7,812 bases of DNA from Candidatus Stercoripulliclostridium pullicola (GTDB lineage: Bacteria > Bacillota > Clostridia > Christensenellales > DTU072). Positions 6,151-7,812 of the stretch are shown here, piece after piece; the first letter of the stretch is position 1, and each line of letters opens with the position of its first letter. The notes beneath the pieces were generated by a model. That model was not told the DNA's origin. It saw nothing but the letters and a program-made list of their open reading frames with translations, and ran no database searches. A program made the translations under genes and the position numbers. Where the stretch lies: the NCBI GenBank assembly GCA_017694145.1, contig JADINF010000083.1, forward strand, positions 1 to 7,812, in the 5' to 3' direction.

Positions 6151-7812
6151 TCTTCGCCCCTCCCGTACGGCAAAACGCCTTTAACGAATTCTCTCTCCGC
6201 GCCTTCGGGCGCGCCTCCGCAGACGCCGAGGAAAGAACAATATTTGCACGCCGCGCCCAACGGGCGTTTTTCGGCGTAGCCCGCGTTGATCTCTTCGAGC
6301 GCGCCGCATATAAGCTTATTCACGTAGTCGATGACTTCCGCGAACTGCTCCGCGCTCAAACCACCTTTCACCGTAAGTTCGCCGCTCTTCTCCCTTTTGA
6401 GCGAAACGGGCACCACGTCGGATTTAACGGTGTCGCTTCCGCTTTCGGCAAGTCCCGCGTCGAAAGCCATCGCCACTTCGGGCTCCGCGAGCGCCGAACC
6501 TTTGTAAGAGTAATCCGCGCCTTTAGCGGTGAAACCGCTGCCGATGTTGGCGTAAAAAGCACCCGCGGGCTTTACGCCGAGATTTTTACTTACCGCGGAA
6601 AGATATACGTAAAGCTGTATCTTTTTACCGAAATAAACGTTGTCGAGCGAGCCGCTCTCCTTCCCCGTCTTGTAATCCACCACGGAAACGTAGCCGTTAT
6701 AAATATCCACGCGGTCTATCTTCCCGCGCAGGTGGACGTCGCCGAAAGAGGTGGCTACCGTAAGCGGCGGCGCTCCGCGCATACCGAAATCCATTTCTAC
6801 GTACACGGGATCGAACTTCCCGCGCAAAACGTTTTCGGTAAGCTTCTTCGCCGCGGTAAGACATTCCGCTCTGAGCCGTTCGAGCAAGTGCGCGGAAGAA
6901 GCGTTCGTTCTGAAAACGTCCACCTGCGGATCCGAAAAAACCTTATCCGCGGCTTTACGCGCTTCCGCTTCCAGCTCCTCCGCGTCCGATACCCTCAGCT
7001 TACCGCGCACCGCGCGGAAATATTCCTCCATTACGGCGTGCACGAGGATGCCGATATCAAGACCGGCAAGTTTACCGTCGTCGCGCTTTTTGAGCCGCAG
7101 ACCGTATTGAAGAAAATGTGCGTAAGGGCAACGAAAATAACTCTCAAGCTGACTCACCCGTGTGCCGAGCCCGTAGCGGTCGTAAGTAAACGAACCGGTA
7201 AGCGGCACGCTCGGAGTTACGTGCGCGTGGCTCACGTTTATCTCGAAGCGCTCCGCAGGAGTGAGAGAATTGTAGAGTCTTTTCCTCATCTCGTAAGCGC
7301 GTTCGCCCTCCTCTCCTTCCTTAATAGCGCCCGAACACGCCATCAGGAATTCGAAAGCGGCGTTCGCGGGACTGACCGCCACGTCTTCGAGCTCCGCCAT
7401 ATCGCGCGCGCCGTCCACGGTAAATCTTTTCTCCAGCGAAACGACTTTCGCGCCTATGACCGCCTGCGCCTCGGTGATGAGCGGGGAAGGTCTGTTGACG
7501 GAGCCGTCGGGCTCCGTAAGAGGATAACCGACGTAAAGTTTATCCGTTTTCGTGACCAGATCGAGTATCGCGAACTGTTCCTCGCGGACTCTGTCGGCGG
7601 GCGCGGGATATAGGCGTATCCCGGCGTCCTCCATTCTCACGAGATCCAGTTCGGACATTATCGCTTTATACGAACCCGCGGCGGGAAGAGCGCCGGCGGT
7701 GGCTCCAATCACGAATATCGCGCGCGGTCTGTAAACGAAACTTTCGCGCAGTTTGCCGACGTAAACGCTGTCGATGAATCGTGGGATAAGCGCGATTTCC
7801 TCGCTCGCCGCG
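6147..7812 (-). CDS. addB: AddB, nuclease subunit of AddAB (C-terminal part)
   Basis: The frame is open through the right edge, so the start and roughly half the protein are missing; 554 residues are visible. Full AddB is usually 1100-1170 residues. AddB pairs with AddA, cuts the strand opposite to the one AddA cuts, and helps recognise Chi. The visible part starts with the degenerate helicase motif YRPRAIFVIGATAGALP. A RecB-type nuclease follows: GILVHAVMEEYF (H at about 7040), GKIDRVD (first D at 6716-6714), DYKTG (D at 6677-6675) and QLYVYL. The four cysteines of the AddB iron-sulfur cluster are present: one in YFRCPYAHF (7130-7128) and three as CKYC-x5-C near the C-terminus (6248-6219). 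The GTG at 7712 is internal, not the start: coding sequence continues upstream of it as RFIDSVYVGKLRESF. The stop overlaps the addA start by 4 nt. Confidence 0.96.
   Translation of the reverse strand, partial: AASEEIALIPRFIDSVYVGKLRESFVYRPRAIFVIGATAGALPAAGSYKAIMSELDLVRMEDAGIRLYPAPADRVREEQFAILDLVTKTDKLYVGYPLTEPDGSVNRPSPLITEAQAVIGAKVVSLEKRFTVDGARDMAELEDVAVSPANAAFEFLMACSGAIKEGEEGERAYEMRKRLYNSLTPAERFEINVSHAHVTPSVPLTGSFTYDRYGLGTRVSQLESYFRCPYAHFLQYGLRLKKRDDGKLAGLDIGILVHAVMEEYFRAVRGKLRVSDAEELEAEARKAADKVFSDPQVDVFRTNASSAHLLERLRAECLTAAKKLTENVLRGKFDPVYVEMDFGMRGAPPLTVATSFGDVHLRGKIDRVDIYNGYVSVVDYKTGKESGSLDNVYFGKKIQLYVYLSAVSKNLGVKPAGAFYANIGSGFTAKGADYSYKGSALAEPEVAMAFDAGLAESGSDTVKSDVVPVSLKREKSGELTVKGGLSAEQFAEVIDYVNKLICGALEEINAGYAEKRPLGAACKYCSFLGVCGGAPEGAEREFVKGVLPYGRGEE
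6151..6164 (-). promoter_or_regulatory. Ribosome binding site of addA inside addB
   Basis: The minus strand reads GGGAGGGGCGAAGA directly before the addA ATG. It lies within the last addB codons, and together with the ATGA overlap it implies translational coupling and near-equal production of the two subunits. Confidence 0.75.

Noticed and set aside
6732..7613. Plus-strand open frame of 293 codons opposite addB
   Set aside because: Antisense shadow of a clearly conserved nuclease domain; no plausible protein features.
1..7812. Defence island or mobile element
   Set aside because: AddAB, CorA and the Rsm22-like gene are housekeeping genes, composition is even, and there are no transposases, integrases, tRNA targets or terminal repeats. 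The weak MotA-like layout of the membrane protein is not enough to call a Zorya-type system, and no partner gene is present.

Overview
The window looks like ordinary chromosome from an uncultured Clostridia-type member of the Bacillota. The evidence is an addB-addA pair (the Gram-positive counterpart of RecBCD), strong AGGAGG-type ribosome binding sites, sigma-A-like promoters, and GC-rich, CpG-rich coding sequence split by AT-rich spacers. All genes lie on the minus strand, so transcription runs from high to low coordinates. I see no tRNA, rRNA, insertion sequence, CRISPR array, phage or defence island.

In transcription order: (1) 7812-6147 is the C-terminal part of AddB, with nuclease and iron-sulfur cluster residues intact. 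(2) 6150-2785 is complete AddA, overlapping addB by 4 nt (ATGA), so the two are translationally coupled. Together they form the helicase-nuclease that resects double-strand breaks and loads RecA at Chi-like sites. (3) 2784-2595 is a spacer with a GC-rich hairpin that probably ends the addBA transcript. It is followed by a near-consensus promoter (TTGCAA, 17 bp, TATAAT). (4) 2533-1394 encodes a three-helix membrane protein of unknown function, with a Pro/Ala/Glu linker and an acidic soluble C-terminal domain. (5) 1393-1253 is a structured spacer holding a possible 13-codon ORF, a GC-rich hairpin and an 11-bp terminator-like hairpin. (6) 1228-230 encodes a CorA-family divalent-cation transporter, whose start is set by a perfect Shine-Dalgarno sequence, followed by an intrinsic terminator. 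(7) 139-1 is the beginning of a gene resembling Rsm22-type methyltransferases, with a promoter placed so that its mRNA would be leaderless.

The genes are mainly housekeeping: DNA repair, ion transport and possibly ribosome maturation. No clearly new multi-gene system is visible. The points most worth a second look are the spacer upstream of corA, which could be a leader/attenuator; the unannotated membrane protein; and the apparently leaderless start of the last gene.
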